A stretch of 64,000 nucleotides of DNA from Taenia hydatigena (taxonomy: Eukaryota > Platyhelminthes > Cestoda > Cyclophyllidea > Taeniidae), in the NCBI GenBank assembly GCA_036345935.2, contig JADWOT020000001.1:25515232-25579231 (forward strand). The letters run 5' to 3'. Positions within the stretch are counted from its first letter, which is position 1. Every line of letters starts with the position of its first letter. Positions 1 to 13,948 of this stretch are shown here, one piece after another. The notes under the pieces are model-generated. The model saw nothing but the letters and a program-made list of their open reading frames with translations. It was not told the DNA's origin and ran no database searches. A program made the position numbers and the translations under genes.

Positions 1-3000
1 ACATCATTTCACTTGGGCCTAAAAATGTGTCTAGAACCAGGCATGTCTCTTCATTTTCGAAGCTTGTGAATCGAGAGAGACACGTAAGTAAGAGAAGGGA
101 CTTTTCTTAAGCTGCCGCCTTGTCACTTCACAACCTTTGTGATGAACTAGTAATGCACCTTCGGAAATAGAATGAAGCAGGCCTTTCGGCGTGACAAGTG
201 GAATTCTAGCCTCAGGTTTAACGATTCTCTGATGGCGTTGAGACATCACATTGCCACTGTTCGCGCAAGAGAAATACCTCATAGTTTCAAATTTCCCACT
301 TCATTCACTAAGTGAGGAGGATGGGAGCTATTGCCACAGTTCTAATTTGTTGTAAAATTATTCATTCTGGATTTTATCATGCGAACTTTTGTTAGCTGCC
401 TCTGGAATGGAGGAGCGGCAAGTCAGAGTGCGCCCTACCATCTCTACACTCACCTCACCTCCATTGCTTTGAAACCGTCCACTTGCCTGACGATGGCACA
501 CACATGAAAATTACAAGGTCAACGAAAATGAGCTAAGCAGGTTTCGTTCGCGCATCTATCCATAGCGTTTGTCCACGTGTTCCTAATTAAATCGTAAGAT
601 TTGTAGAACACTCTAAAATTACCTGACAGCCGCCATTTTTGCGGCCAACAACAGATTTAACGGCTTTTAAGTTAAGAATTGGATGGTTTAATGAAGCCGA
701 GTTGCTTGATCAGCTCACCTATCACCCATTGCGGGTACGAAGATTCCACCCACTGCCAAAATTTTATCTATCGAGTCCAAATTCTCAGCTTTAGTCATCA
801 ACCAATGCGCATATATCAAGGTGTGATCCATGAAGGGAGCAAAGAAGGTCACATTGCGCGGATGCAGAGGTGGGCTCTGGGCGGATAAATGGATGCATTT
901 AGTAGGCCAATGATTGCCTTGAGGGTATTGTAACAGTAAGGGACAAATGAATGGATAAATGAGCCTATTGCTAATGCACCCATATGGTTTGGATGTAATG
1001 AGGATGTGAGTTTGCGATCTTTGAAAAATAAAATCAACGATAGGCATACGAGTGCCCTAAGACCAGGATGATCAGGCGGGTGAATTTGGGACGGTTCAAG
1101 CTACGTTTGATGCCCTCTTTCACTTTGAAGAAGTGCAGACCTGAAATGAGAAACATTCTACCACAAGGCCGAGTTTCTATGTCTAATGAGGAGTTGTGTC
1201 CTGTGCTCAACTTTTTGTAGGTGCATCACAAGCCCTTTGTGTTCATTAAAAGTCTAGGTCACTTTTATTTTGGCAAATTTTTGTGCACATTTGCTTTAAT
1301 TTAATGCATATTAAACACTTCACTAAGATCAATAAATGGTTTTAGTTGGAAGCATGCCTGTGTGCCGCTCTCTGCTGCTATTGCTTGGTGAGTTCTAGCA
1401 AGGCTGCCGAAACTAGAAGGTTGATTAAGAGGAACAGGGGTTACTTTATGAAGGTTTGGATTCCTGTTGCGAAAGCCGGGCCTAATAGTCGCTTGGGTAA
1501 CTGCAATTTATGGTCAAGATTGTGAGAAAAGTAAACTGTTGATCAATTTTGCTGCACTTAAGTCCACAGAGATTTTTCGTTACGATAGGTCAATCTGCCA
1601 CATCAGATGCATGTCATGCCAGGGTATGCTTAAGGTCCGTCAGAACATACCACATAACCGAGATGTGTGTGTGTGTGAGTGTGCTAATTAATTTCAGACG
1701 GTTTATAAGGCCTTGTTAATGGCATTGAAACGAGTTTATATTGTTCATCTTCTCCATACGTGCAAAAGAAAGAGTGCCATGCCACATTTCCTACCGCCGA
1801 ATCTACTGCGCATGCTGTTCCTTTGGCATGGATCACGATTCGCTCTGTACGGTGTCATGACATCCCTGCAGTATTAAGCAAGGGTTCCAAAAGTAGCAAC
1901 ACATATAAACAGTAGGCGAATTCGGGCAAGATTATGATCACTTATAGCAAAAGAAGCTTAGAGGGACACACATGAACCAGCACTGCTCTATCATACATTT
2001 ATCTCACCACCATTTGGCGCTTCAGCGCAATGAGTTAGATGTCTGGAAAGTCAAAATAGGTCTTTTCCTTTATTCAAAGAGTAAGTAAAGTAGACAACAA
2101 TCGATTCTTCGGTTCTAGCAATTTTAACAACCTTACTGTGTTTTTGGTAAAGCTGCGGTTTACCTTCCACGGTCCCATTCGCAAAGAGCAATTGACCTGG
2201 GACGATGTTATTAGAATCGCATCAGAACAATGCCACGGTTAAAGCTAAAGAAATGAGCTTTACACTCTTCGCGACATAATGCGCAATGTTTTTGCCTAGC
2301 CCTACACCGGACATTGCGTCTTAGTCAATCTCCACATATTGCAATATTGAGCTGACGCATAACCCCTATGCCATGTCAGATGCTGGGCAGCCTTTCTGTA
2401 CTGTAAGGATCAATTTCCTGCCAGCCTAACATGAATTACAGCCTCAATAAGGATTTATGTTAGAACAGCCGTTCTCAGCACTAGCATCAACGGCACTTTA
2501 TATCAGACACGTCAATTTAATCTCGAGTTGCTACTCTATCCGTGTCAAATCTATGTGGAAGTCACAGAAAGACACGGTATTTGCCTTCATATATCAAGAA
2601 GGTATGCCAAAAACATCAAGATGAGGTAAGGGAATTCAAACATAACTGCTTAGAACTCTGGCGTTAATCCTGCCTTCTGCGTTACTAATTTCGCGATCGC
2701 TAATATGAAAGAACCCAGTTGGCAACAGTCAAATTTGGTTTTGCTTGAAAGACTTGCCAAAGATACACACAAAACTCTGTGACACATAGCTAAGTAAAAA
2801 GCGGAAATAGATGTGTCGCCCGCAATTAGGGAGGCATTTATAAGCAATTGGTAGCTTTAAATAAAACTAACCAAAATTATCCGCCCTCATTTGCTGTGAT
2901 GCCTAAGTAAAATTAGTTGCTAAAATCGCGTCCGCAACTAGAGTTGATTATCCTTACGTTATTCGCCTCCCTCTCAGAAGAGTTGCAGTCCTTAAACACT

Positions 3001-6000
3001 CAGGTCAGTTGGCTAAGTTACCCTTTATGTGTAGGGTATGCAGGCAAAACTTGGAAAAACCGTATGGTGGCACATTTTTGCATGTAAATGCTTGCAGCGG
3101 CTGGTCATTAGCACGACGTTTTTACTCGAAAGGCGATTTAGAGCAGAATGACGAATGCGGATTAGTTGTCCTACTAGTTGCAACACGATTACATACTTGC
3201 TTTGGCGGAGGACTACTCTAGACACATAATGAGCAATTTCGAGATTGTAGGTTGAGCAGATATGGCCAGGTGACAATGCGTGCATGGGATACCATTATGC
3301 GAATGACTCCACGCAGCCCACCAGCAGACCAAACCAGTATGCACCATGTCCTCGTGGATGAGAACAAAGGCTTGTCAAGTCTGACGAATCCTAAAAGAGA
3401 GCAAGGTTTCGTCACAAATGCAACAGATGCCACGTCAAACACTGTGCTATTTTATGCAGCAAGTATATGGCGCAAGTCAAATTATTCGTCATAGCGACTT
3501 CCCACAAACGCTGCTTTGGGAGCTCCAAAACCGATAGATTAGTGTTCAATTGCACTCCCATGACTTAACTGAAGACTTCGTCATTTGGGTATTGTGCAAG
3601 AGGTGCCAATCACATACATGACGAAAGCAAAAGCAGTAAGCCTTGTCACTACTATTCACACAGTAAAGCTTTAATGACAGGCATGGCCTCATCTCATTCA
3701 CAGCTCATGTCGCAACAGCTCCACAGTAGCAGACTAGGTCACTTCTCGATACAATTACAGCGGTGGCACTCGATGCACTGCAGCCACTAATTCTATTGTT
3801 GAGTGGTCAGTAAATAGTTTGAAAGCTCTCCAGTTTCTGCAAGATCTTCACGAGATACTTCATAGCGCTTAACTTATCTCTCCTCAAATCTATTGCGATT
3901 GCATCAGTCAAAATTTGGTGGGATGCAAGCTATTTGTCGGATCTACAAGATAGATTGTGCAGTCATGAGAGTCAAAATTATCAAGCCAACTTTTCGAATA
4001 ATGCGACCTAGTTTACTGAAGGGAACATCAAACGGGGGATATCCAGGACAGCAGAACTATACGTGCCTTATGATGACCCAGCAACTAAGCTTTTGCCAGG
4101 GCAGCAAAGTCGCGATGCTGCTCTTCGTATTGATAGCACTTTCAAAGACGTCCCTTTCTAGTTTGAGTCTGTTAAAATGCAGAGGTGCGCAGTTTTGCGA
4201 TCATGGTTTTGCGCAAGGTGATAATGTATCAGTGATAAGAGTCCGTTTGCGTTCCCTAATAATGGGTACATTTAAAGGCGTTTCGAAAGGAATGGAGTGA
4301 GAGTTGTCCCAAAAGTAGGTGGCAGGGACACTTTTCCAGTCAAATTCATTAGTTTATGAGCTAAAAGAGGTGAGGTGGGAGGCATCGCAAAAAAGATCCA
4401 CCTCCAACTTGGGCTGCTCGTGTTGGGATTTATCACACTGGAACCGTGACACTCGCCTCATTTCCATCCTGAGCCGCGTGACATATACTTGATCTACGTG
4501 TTAGCATTTCATGTTCAAAGTGTCAGGAAGGTTAGCAGATGAAGCAATGAAAGTAGACGTTAAAACAAAGTGAAAGAAAGGTAGGCAAGTCGTAGAAAGA
4601 AGATATTGAGGCTCTTGCAACCCATAACTATCGAGAGATTTTAGCATTGACGGACTACGTGACAGTGGGGTTGAGGTTTAAATGACTTGGAATCGTTTGC
4701 GTGTGCTGTGACCTCGCTTTGATAGTAGCATATTGAATTCTTCTTTATGCTCCACTTGGAAGACCATGCAATTGCCTATGTTCGGAGAAGGTAAATGCAA
4801 TAAACGGCCAGAGATCACGATTCCCGCATTAAAGGTAAAATGGCAACAACGATGTCAACGCTGCCGTTGAAGGTCTCGCTGCTAATAGATGCATGTTTGG
4901 CTTGATAGGAAACAATTTCTAAGACAGGCGTTGCACTATGGCTGTTGAAACCTATCGCAGCAAGTAATGACTCACTTGATCAAGTGCACGGCCTTCGGAA
5001 GACTAACAAAGCGCCCCATAGAATAAGTTGCGGATGCTTAAAGATACGCGACCATTATGATGATAGTAATAAATAGATTTCATTCTTCATCACATTGTTT
5101 AGTGTATTTTAACATGTAATTCATACCGAATAAAATGAGTCGTTAGGATGATCGCTTGAACTGTGGCATGTACTTCAGCAGGCATATAATGTTTTAGCCA
5201 CACAGAGGTAGCTGTACATGTGGATTCAGTAAGCGTAGTGGCAACTTCAAATGCTCATCAGGATGGCTCGCAGACGATTTAAACCTTTGCTTTATGAGCA
5301 GTACGCAAACAAAGAAGTTTAGACAGTGCGCACGTGGCTGTTTCAATAAGTCATGGGTGCCTTTCACGACAAGTATGCTTCGATAATGTACGCATTTATG
5401 GCCATGCATATTCCAGCTAGTGTATTTCCTACAACGATGCATGGATCATGGTGCGTGCTACTCGTCAGCTTAGAAAATTTTAATGCAAATGCACTGAGTC
5501 AACTCAAAAGATTTTGTTCAGGGGTTTTCACGCTCTCGACTGGTACTTTGGTCCACGTTTTATGCAAAAAAATACTACCCACTGCAGTCCGCATTAGGAC
5601 GGCTTATATTGACCTCGACCCTCGGCACTTATAGGCTTGGATGCAAAGGTATGTTCAGATGTAAGCATTTTAAGTAGATTGGGTCTAGTAGCAGCAGTTG
5701 CAATTGCATTCGGTGCCACAACGTCCAATGTCCAATTTGTTGTTAAACCTTGACCCACTTAACACACATATTTTAAGACCATTTAATGCAACTCCTCGTC
5801 GTTCCTTCTGCATGGAAGCCCATTCATCCTTTCGCAACACTATAGCGAAAAAAACCCATGAAATTGTGAATCGCTACAGCATGATGGACTAAATATTCAT
5901 TTCCTTTTTTGCAAAGCACCGACTTTTTGCTCTACCTAATTAGACGTTTGGCAGTGCTCTAAAGCAAATAAATATAAGGCGAAATCCTGCGTTTGCATTA

Positions 6001-6104
6001 AATTTTAACGGCAACTGTGTCCAGTCACAAATCTGTGATGAAGATTGTGTCTTAATCTATTCCTTGATTTGAGATTTCCTTCTCCCCATTTTATTTATTT
6101 TTCG
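1..6104. other. No recognisable gene
   Basis: About 6 kb of AT-rich sequence with only short scattered frames. The longest (3893-4300, 135 codons) has no recognisable domain, signal peptide or duplicate copy in the window. A short GT run lies at 1663-1682. Confidence 0.6.
1663..1682 (+). repeat. Short GT microsatellite
   Basis: GTGTGTGTGTGTGAGTGTG run. Confidence 0.6.
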
Positions 6105-7565
6105 GATTGCTACTTTCGTAGATGTTGGCATTCTGCGAACGCAAAGACATTTCTGCAGATTTAAATATTCCTCGAATTAGAACTTTAATGCAGAAGATCC
6201 CCACCGGACTTCAAGCGTTTTGATAGATACAATTGTATGCCTTATCACTCTTGGTCAATTTTTTACTCCTCTCTGATTCATTTCTTCACATCCACCACTG
6301 GCTACCCATTTTGCTCTTATCATCCGCTTATTGTTGCGATTGTGTTTTCATGAGTTTGACTCCCATCAAGCTTCACTGGAATTTATTTTGCAAATTTTGA
6401 GAACAACATTTGCATCAGACAGTCTGCATTGTGATTTCGCTTTTGACGTACAAACCTTTAAAGTATCTCTCGTGGTGTCGTCTAATCCATCGCAGTTCTG
6501 AGCTATCGGTATGACTCAACAGATCTCTTGTCACTTGGTAGAGCATAAACATTGGCAAGACCCTAAAGGAAACGTGACTGAGTGTCAAAGACTCTATTAG
6601 GATCAGCTAAGTAGGAGTTACATTTGAATAAGTGCATGGTAAGAAGCATCCATACATTCACGCATAAGTGGTTTTGATGCAATTGCCAAGTTCTAATTAC
6701 GATAATTATATTAATTGATGCGCATGTGCATGAAATGGCAATAGGGTCTTGTTGGTCCACATGCATTTTTTAGAAAACGCCTATCAGCAAATCTGATTTG
6801 CTGCTATCCTCACAACCAAGCCCTTTTCATTTTATGACTTCTGGTGTTATGCTAATGACTAAAGCAGATATTTTCGTCGTAGTATAATTTGAAGTTTTCG
6901 TGCTATAATCTGATCTATCGCAGGTTGCATCCCCAGATACACAGCAACAGCTCACCTCTTACTCTTTTAAGCAAAACATCAAACAGGCTTTAACGTAAGA
7001 CGTGACGATTTGAAAAGAATACCTCTCTCGTGTCAACTGTCCATCACTTTGTCCAGGTGCATAGGAATGGTCGTCCTGATGTTTACATAGAATATGCTTT
7101 TGGCGCAAGACGGAATGCACAAATACAATGTGCTGTCTACGAGGCGTCAGCTGCGCCATCGCTTATGCTTCAGTCAGTGTGCACCAACATTTATGGCTTT
7201 TGCTATCAAGAAAAGTCCGCATTCCTTCCATCCATGTCTTCACTAGGCATCAATTATTTCCACATCAACATGGGATGGCACAGTGGCAAGCGAGCTCGGA
7301 AAGCGAGCACTTCAGCCAAGCAGACATGCTTTTTATGCTAATTTACTTGTGTGGACTGAGTAGAGGAGAATTGTGTTGAATGGAACTTGAGCATCAGTGA
7401 ATAGAAATTGGGGCCAATGCAACAGGCAGACCTTCGTAATACAGTAGCAGCAGATCCAACGTTGAGCATAGGACCACGCAAAAATCCTAGCGGGAATGTC
7501 CAACGCATTAGTGGGAGCTCGTTATAGCCAACCAGCCTTGCAGATCCGCTCTACAATTCATAGCA
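6105..7565 (+). repeat. Dispersed repeat family, copy A
   Basis: Aligns with 20695-22140 through almost its whole length and with 57070-58318. Shared blocks include GATTTAAATAT near the start, GACTCAACAGATCTCT in the middle, GCATCAGTGAATAGAAATTG near the end and a terminal CTCTACAATTCATAG. The 5' end is truncated compared with the copies at 45899 and 56768. Short frames inside (7030-7341) are not kept open in other copies, so it looks non-coding or decayed. The class of element is not known to me. Confidence 0.7.
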
Positions 7566-8104
7566 ACAAAGATTGACTCTGTGCGGATTAAACGAAGGCG
7601 GCGGCACGTGCCATTGGGTCCGCGAAACAAATCTATTACTGCATGTAGCTTTTCCTGGTTGGGTGTTTTTCGGTTCAGTAACAGCATTTAGTCGCCGCGC
7701 TCATAAAATTTTACACTTTTTTGCATTTTTTGCTCTTTTCAAAGTTGCAGGTGCATTTTAACAGGCAAACTAATGACCAGGCGTGTCTTGGGGAAATGGG
7801 CAGCTGTGTTAGCCGATGTCCACCATAACTATGCGGAATGTGAGAGGAATATTTTAGCAAATAGATGATCACTCTGTGCAATTTTATGCAAAATACAATG
7901 TGTTTTGCATCGTCAATAAACTCGCTGCAATTTACCTTTATTACAATCTTGCGTTGGCATTAAGACCATTTTTTTCCAAGAATATATGGATGCTTCAAAC
8001 AATACGCTTTGTTAAATTGACACCTAATTGGCGCCAAAGAATAGGTTGTATTGTAATGCGTCATATTTTGCATCAAATCTTCTTCAATGTTTTGTCTTAC
8101 TGAG

Positions 8105-8310
8105 TAACAGGAGACCTGGCATTGTGCACCCACAGCTCTAAGGTGTGGTGGATCACATTGGGGGGTTGAAAGAAACTTCAAAGAACACTACGACGAAAAC
8201 AAAATCACACGACTAAGTCCCCGTTTGCGTGAACAACTTATAATTCTGTTAGAAAGAGCTCAATAGGACTAATTTTGAAGGATAAGCACGAATGAGCATT
8301 TGATAGAAGC
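8105..8310 (+). repeat. Short diverged direct repeat, unit 1
   Basis: Shares an ordered set of blocks with 8876-9085: GAAACTTCAAAGAA, GACGAAAAC, TAGCTCAA, AGGRCT and a CACGAATRAG-TTTGATAGAA end. The units are about 770 bp apart. Fragments of the same family occur at 40487-40580 and 41098-41200. Confidence 0.5.
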
Positions 8311-8875
8311 TCATGCTTTCCAAGTGTGGGCCACCTAATTAAAGCGAAGCATCAAGTGCTATGTCACAGAATTAGTGCATGGGCCCTGTTTAGAATAAAC
8401 AAATGCGCTGAGAAACAGATCTATCGCCGCATGCGACCTTACCTAGTCGTGCGACTTTCGGTTTGGCAAGAGCATTTGATCGCCTGCTTCAAGCAAGTTG
8501 AAGCCTTGGATATTTTTCGGAGTCTGGTGTATACTTTGACGGGCCAACAAATGTCCTGACATGGCTGAGGGAGATTGAACGCTGTCTCAATTAAATTTCA
8601 CCGAAAGCTTGCAAAATGCTTACGGGAAAATTCAACAAAATGATACCAATACCATGTTATTTGTAGAAAACCTAATGTGCTATTTTGTGCACCAATATAC
8701 TTTCCCACATCCTCATTATATTTTTTTGCACTTTAATGACGACCACGTATTCTGTGAATGTGTAAATGCTACTAACAATAAATCAAATCAACTGTGAAAA
8801 TTAACGCGATAGAATTGGTTCCCTTGCAAGGAATCATGCCTTTACATCAGAATTTCTCTAATGATTTGCTTTGCT

Positions 8876-9085
8876 GAGTGATGGCAGCTGCTTTTGTGCA
8901 CCCTAGCCTCCAAACTTTGTCGGAGCATATGAAGGTTGAAACTTCAAAGAAAACCATGACGAAAACTGGTTCACACCGCTCAGTCGTTTCTTTTCGGCAG
9001 ACAACGGTAACTTATGCAAGAAATAGCTCAACAGGGCTGGGTGTGGGTAATATGCACGAATAAGTATTTGATAGAAACCGAGTGA
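8876..9085 (+). repeat. Short diverged direct repeat, unit 2
   Basis: Partner of 8105-8310 with the same block order. No gene is recognisable in either unit. Confidence 0.5.
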
Positions 9086-9099
9086 TTTGTTGGTCATGC

Positions 9100-11270
9100 A
9101 CCATGCAGTCGAAACCACATGAAGGTTTCGGTGTGTCTAAGAATGGTAACAAAATATATGGTTCAAGTCATAACCTTTGAGGAGCGAAGCAAAAGTGTCA
9201 TTGTAGATTTAGCGCTAGTATTTTTGTATTTATGCAACCAGAGCAATAAGTTAAGCACACAACTTGCCTTTCCAATTTTGAAGTGCCAATAAAGCATTTA
9301 GAATGCAAGCCAGCTTTTCATTGAAAATTATTAAAATATTTTAAAGATTAGGATGCGAATAAAACTTTTTGGATCGCAAATGTCAAAAAGGAATTACAAT
9401 GCTTTCGCTTAAACGAGTGGCAGTCGACTTGCGGTAGACCACATGAGAGTCTCAATTCCATTTTACAGAATGTTGCGGTGCAGTATGGCGGTCCTACTAG
9501 CATTAGCTCACGCTCATTGTTCTAACCATAACACATTAAAGTTGATTTTAATCCCTTCAGCCTACATGCAAGCAAAACTTTCTCTTTCTCCTTTTCCTTA
9601 ATTACTTCGGCTGGGCAATTAGTGGAACATCTAATCCAATTTGAAGCATGGTTAATGTCAGAGGGCGAAATGAGATGGAATGAGTCTTGTTTATTTATTT
9701 CTGGGAATCTGATTGCAGTGGTCATGGCCTTGCCTTCGGGACAGTAGATTCTAATGTATGATAGTTGTGGTTACAGCAGATCGAGCACGAATGCCATGAT
9801 ATAGTTCAGTTTAATGGCCCTCATTAAATCGCTTCAAGCGAAATGAATTCTATAGACCAAATTTTACTGCCGCGACTGTCTCAGAAGTTTGTTAAGGCTT
9901 TAACTCGCCAACAACCAAAGAATTACAATGCGTGTTTTCTCGGCGATTGTACGAGGGACATAAGTTTACGAATAAGGTCCGTCTAATTAATGGAATTAAA
10001 AATAATAGCAAGTCCTGAGTTGAAGCAACCACGTAATAAGCCGGTGCCAAAGGCCAAATCACTGCGATGTAGTTTGAGCATTTTAAAAGGCAACCTGTCA
10101 TTGCATCTTTGTTTCACGTGCTACACATCGGATGAAAGATGAGCGAGAGAAAAGTACTTTCATTCATAGTCTAACCTGCATATTCTTCTGAGCCTAGTCA
10201 TTTCAAACGATGTCTTTCGTCTTTCTCAATTTGAGTATTCGAGCCTCGCGTATCCGTGTCAGGAGCTCAAGTATGGAGGGAAGTTAGCTGGAGATCTTTT
10301 GATTGCATTTCTCAAGATTCTATACGTTCCCTGTTAGGCGCATTCTTTCCAAGTCGAAGAACATGACCTGCCACTTTCGATTCTCCTCCTGTTATTCAAT
10401 CCGCTGTTCGTTACACGTCCAACAGATGGTACAACTGTTTGAAGAGAAGCAAAATCCTCACTTTTTAGCTCAATTCTGCTTATTTTATAATGGCATTCAA
10501 AATCAATTGTTAATGATGATTTATATGTGCAATTATTGTTGCAATGTCAGGCGCACCGCGATGGGTCATGACATTATAAAAATTCACTTCAAAAGGTGCC
10601 ACGGCAGGAAATTAGGAACTAAATTTCCTTAGTTCACGTGCATCATTCTGGAACAATTAGTCCCGGAAAATGCTGCGGATCAGGAACGACACATGCCAGC
10701 ACTAAGTAGCATGGTCTAGTAATTCAGGTTTATTCTAAATTGTATGGCATGAGTGGAAATGAAGTGCGGCTTGAAAGAAGAGAGAAATACGTGCCAGACA
10801 CTAGAAAGCGTTCTTACATGTGACATTTCTTGGCCGTGTGATGCTGTGCTTGGTTGGCTGCACCCGGCCTCCTGGCTCGTGCCATTTAACGCCAAGAGAC
10901 TTGTTTGAACTTATGAAGTTACTAGGTTTTTGTAAAAGGACCTCATGAACAACCAGACCTAAATGCAGAAAACTGAATGCTGTAACAACTGGTATCTACC
11001 GCCTCACATGCAGGATTTTGGATACCAAGTATATTTCATGTATTGCCATGATAAGCTTGTATTTCTAGTCAAAAGAGCATCGTTCAATAAAGATGGGGAT
11101 GCCTTTTCCATGAGCTTGTCCAGATGTAATGCCCATCTAGCACACGTAAAAATTATCCTTTGTCGGATGGAATCATGTTCTACACAGAATCCATTCAGGA
11201 GTTTTGCTGAAAGGAGAGACACGTGAACCGTAGTTGTTGCGCTATATCTACTGATGCATCAAGAAAGTCA
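9100..11270. other. No recognisable gene
   Basis: Only short frames, the longest 109 codons (10303-10632). I see no similarity to the other segments of this window. Confidence 0.55.
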
Positions 11271-11275
11271 AAGGT

Positions 11276-11710
11276 GCTACTCTTGGTGCAATGGTGACTC
11301 TCATTCATTGCATCCCTTTAAATTTTTTAACCGACACTGTTCCCCTTCCTGTCAACTCCGATTCCTTACGAATTATTCAACGCCTACATCCATCCAATTT
11401 ATCAATCCTATTTCAACTTTACCCAACAAAGTTAAAACGGATGGCTGAACCACGTGGCCAGCGGTGTAAGTTTGCTTCACTGTGGCTTTATTGGAAGCTC
11501 TCTAAGCCAACCATTTGGCGCACTTCAGCTCATCTATCTGGGTCAACCATAACGGCTTACCTAGCACTCACTTGTGTAAAAGCATTGTGCAAGTGTCTAT
11601 GTGAGAATCACATAGAATTGGGAATTTCTGCTGTGTTCACATCCATCCATTTCGTAGTGCTTTGCTTATCCAGCAGCAGCATAACAACTACTGCTTCACC
11701 GACTAGCGCA
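11276..11710 (+). repeat. Left arm of a 435-bp inverted repeat
   Basis: Matches the reverse complement of 14192-14626 with no mismatch that I could see (coordinates sum to 25902), across a loop of about 2.5 kb. It is also a diverged relative (about 75-80%) of the FN3 5'-flank segments near 16300-16680, 31800-32160 and 54750-55130. A reading frame stays open across the whole arm (11291-11824 +). Confidence 0.85.
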
Positions 11711-11739
11711 TATTGGTTCCGCATTAAGCACCATCATGA

Positions 11740-13940
11740 CGGAGATGTATTTAAGGCAAAATATTGCTGCATTAGCTCGTATAAGCAGTTGTTAAGCTTG
11801 TTCAGAGCAAGTTGGAGCAAATGACTAAACAGAATCGCAATAATTTTGCTCACAAATACGCTTCTTTCTCGTTATGGACTTCGTCGTCCTTCTCCTTAAT
11901 TTTGTATCTCAAAATTTTTGGTCTGCCAAATTTTGCCAATTTCTAACCCCCTTCTTTTAATATCTTACTCGGTAATTGAGACACGATTTATGCCGTTGAA
12001 TGAATGAACGAACAAAATATGCACCGAATGCAACGCTTACTACCGACAAAATTTTTCGCCATGAGCACTGGTCAGCCTCACCTACTTCTAAAGCATTCCT
12101 TATCGGCCACAAAATGCATTTACCGGTTCCCATCCTACACGAAAAGCGACATTTCTCCATTAATGCAGGTTCAAATCTGCCATTCAGCTATGCATTTTAA
12201 TTGAGAGCAGGATGCCTGTTCCATCACGGCATGAAGGTGTACACTACACTGCATGGGTCTAGCAAAGTGGTCTCTTGATGCTGTTTTTCAGGTGTGTGAC
12301 TACCTGGATAATCATTCCTACATGCTTCCAAATGAAGAAGTACCAAACAAACCCTTGAGGGCAACTCGAAGTAGAACCTGCAACAGGATGCTTAGTAATT
12401 TTAAATTTACACTTACAATGTCTGGCTGCTAACAAAATCCTACTTGCATCATTTTATTACAATGTTGTAAAGTTAATTCACCAGACTCTGGAAGTGCATT
12501 GTGCGATTTCTTCCTTGCATTGCCATGATTAATGTCTCTGTCGGTACTACAGTTGGCGCAATCGCAAAACTGACGCATTTGATAGAGCCTGGAATTAGAT
12601 TTTAAACAAATGCATGGCTAGTTTGCGGAAGCCCATCATCAAAAGGCATGAGAGGAATGGATTTTACGGTGTTCGTCTGATTTTGATCTAGTCTAATTAA
12701 TTGTGCCTAAAATGTTACACGCCAAAGCGCATATTTGCTCTCATGTGCGATGGCGCCGCGTAAAATTTCCTTACTTAGGTTCTGCAGTCAAACAAATAAA
12801 TGCGGTTGTTTTGATGCGCTAAGCAAAGCCTGCATTTCGTTATTGAGGCGCAAAAACGAATTGATATAAGGACCACATTGACACTGTAAACAGTACGAAC
12901 GGACAACTCAAACCTCACATTAGGTCAGAATGGCAAGGTAAGGGCTAAGGCAAATGCATCGAAATTGCGTGGGTGGCACCGGGCTCACTGCTGCGCCCAC
13001 CATGACTTGGTGTGAAGTCGCAGGACTATTACATCCTCGAAATGAAGCCCATTTGAACCATTTACACTGCCTACAACATGGCAGACATGGTATGTGTGTT
13101 CATCACTGCTGCCATAACCAGACGATTAAGCGAAGGACATCGCATTCTGTCTGCAGGGTACACAGCTTAGACCATGCGTACTCTGAGGCGATTCGCTCAG
13201 TGTTGGGCATAATTGGGTCACAAATGAGTGGACATTACACAGAAGTTGGAATCTCACCGTCAATGGAGCAGAAGGGGAGAGAGACATCACGCAGTGTTTG
13301 CAGATACGCACCTGTTAATTGTCTTCAGTAGCACTTATCCGAGCAACACTGCAGCGATATGCTTAAGTTCTCATTTGCCATACAAATTAATTGCTATGAC
13401 TATTCTTAAATCTAACAAAATAGAAAATCTGGTGCTGCAATCATAACTGCGTCAATGAATTGAATCAACATTTGCAAAACACAGGTAAAGTTACATATAA
13501 ATGGCAACTGCATGACTGCACAAAGGCATGCAGGCTGCTTTGAAGCGGCTTTTTAGCCTCCTGTCACGAGCAACATGCGATATTCAGTGTTCGCCAAATG
13601 AAATGCAGATTGTCTTGCCACTACGTTGATTTGGAACTACGCCAACGGATGTGACGAGGCTGTGAAACAGCCGCTAGCAATGGACACATTCATTTCCTAC
13701 TTTGGACAGCCAAGTAAGTAACGCGATGTGAGAGGGCAAAGCAGATGCAAACAAAGTATTTCTAGTCACATTCCATCCTCCATCCAACACGTTTTCTCCT
13801 TTAATCGGAAGCGAATCAGCACAACTAGTATGATGATAGCATGAGGGATTTAGTTTAGCCTACCATGTAGCATGTTTAAAGTAGAAATCTTTTAAGAATG
13901 TTGCAGTTTTTTTTAGGTTTCAATTGGTCACATCTTCGTT
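11740..13940. other. Loop of the small inverted repeat, no recognisable gene
   Basis: Separates the 435-bp arms. Short frames only (up to 125 codons at 12954-13331), with no recognisable motif. Confidence 0.55.
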
Positions 13941-13948
13941 TCTTTTGC

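Noticed and set aside
3893..4300. 135-codon open frame as a possible gene
   Set aside because: No recognisable domain, no paralogue in the window, and frames of this length are expected by chance in 64 kb.
10303..10632. 109-codon open frame as a possible gene
   Set aside because: Low-complexity composition and no motif or duplicate to support coding.
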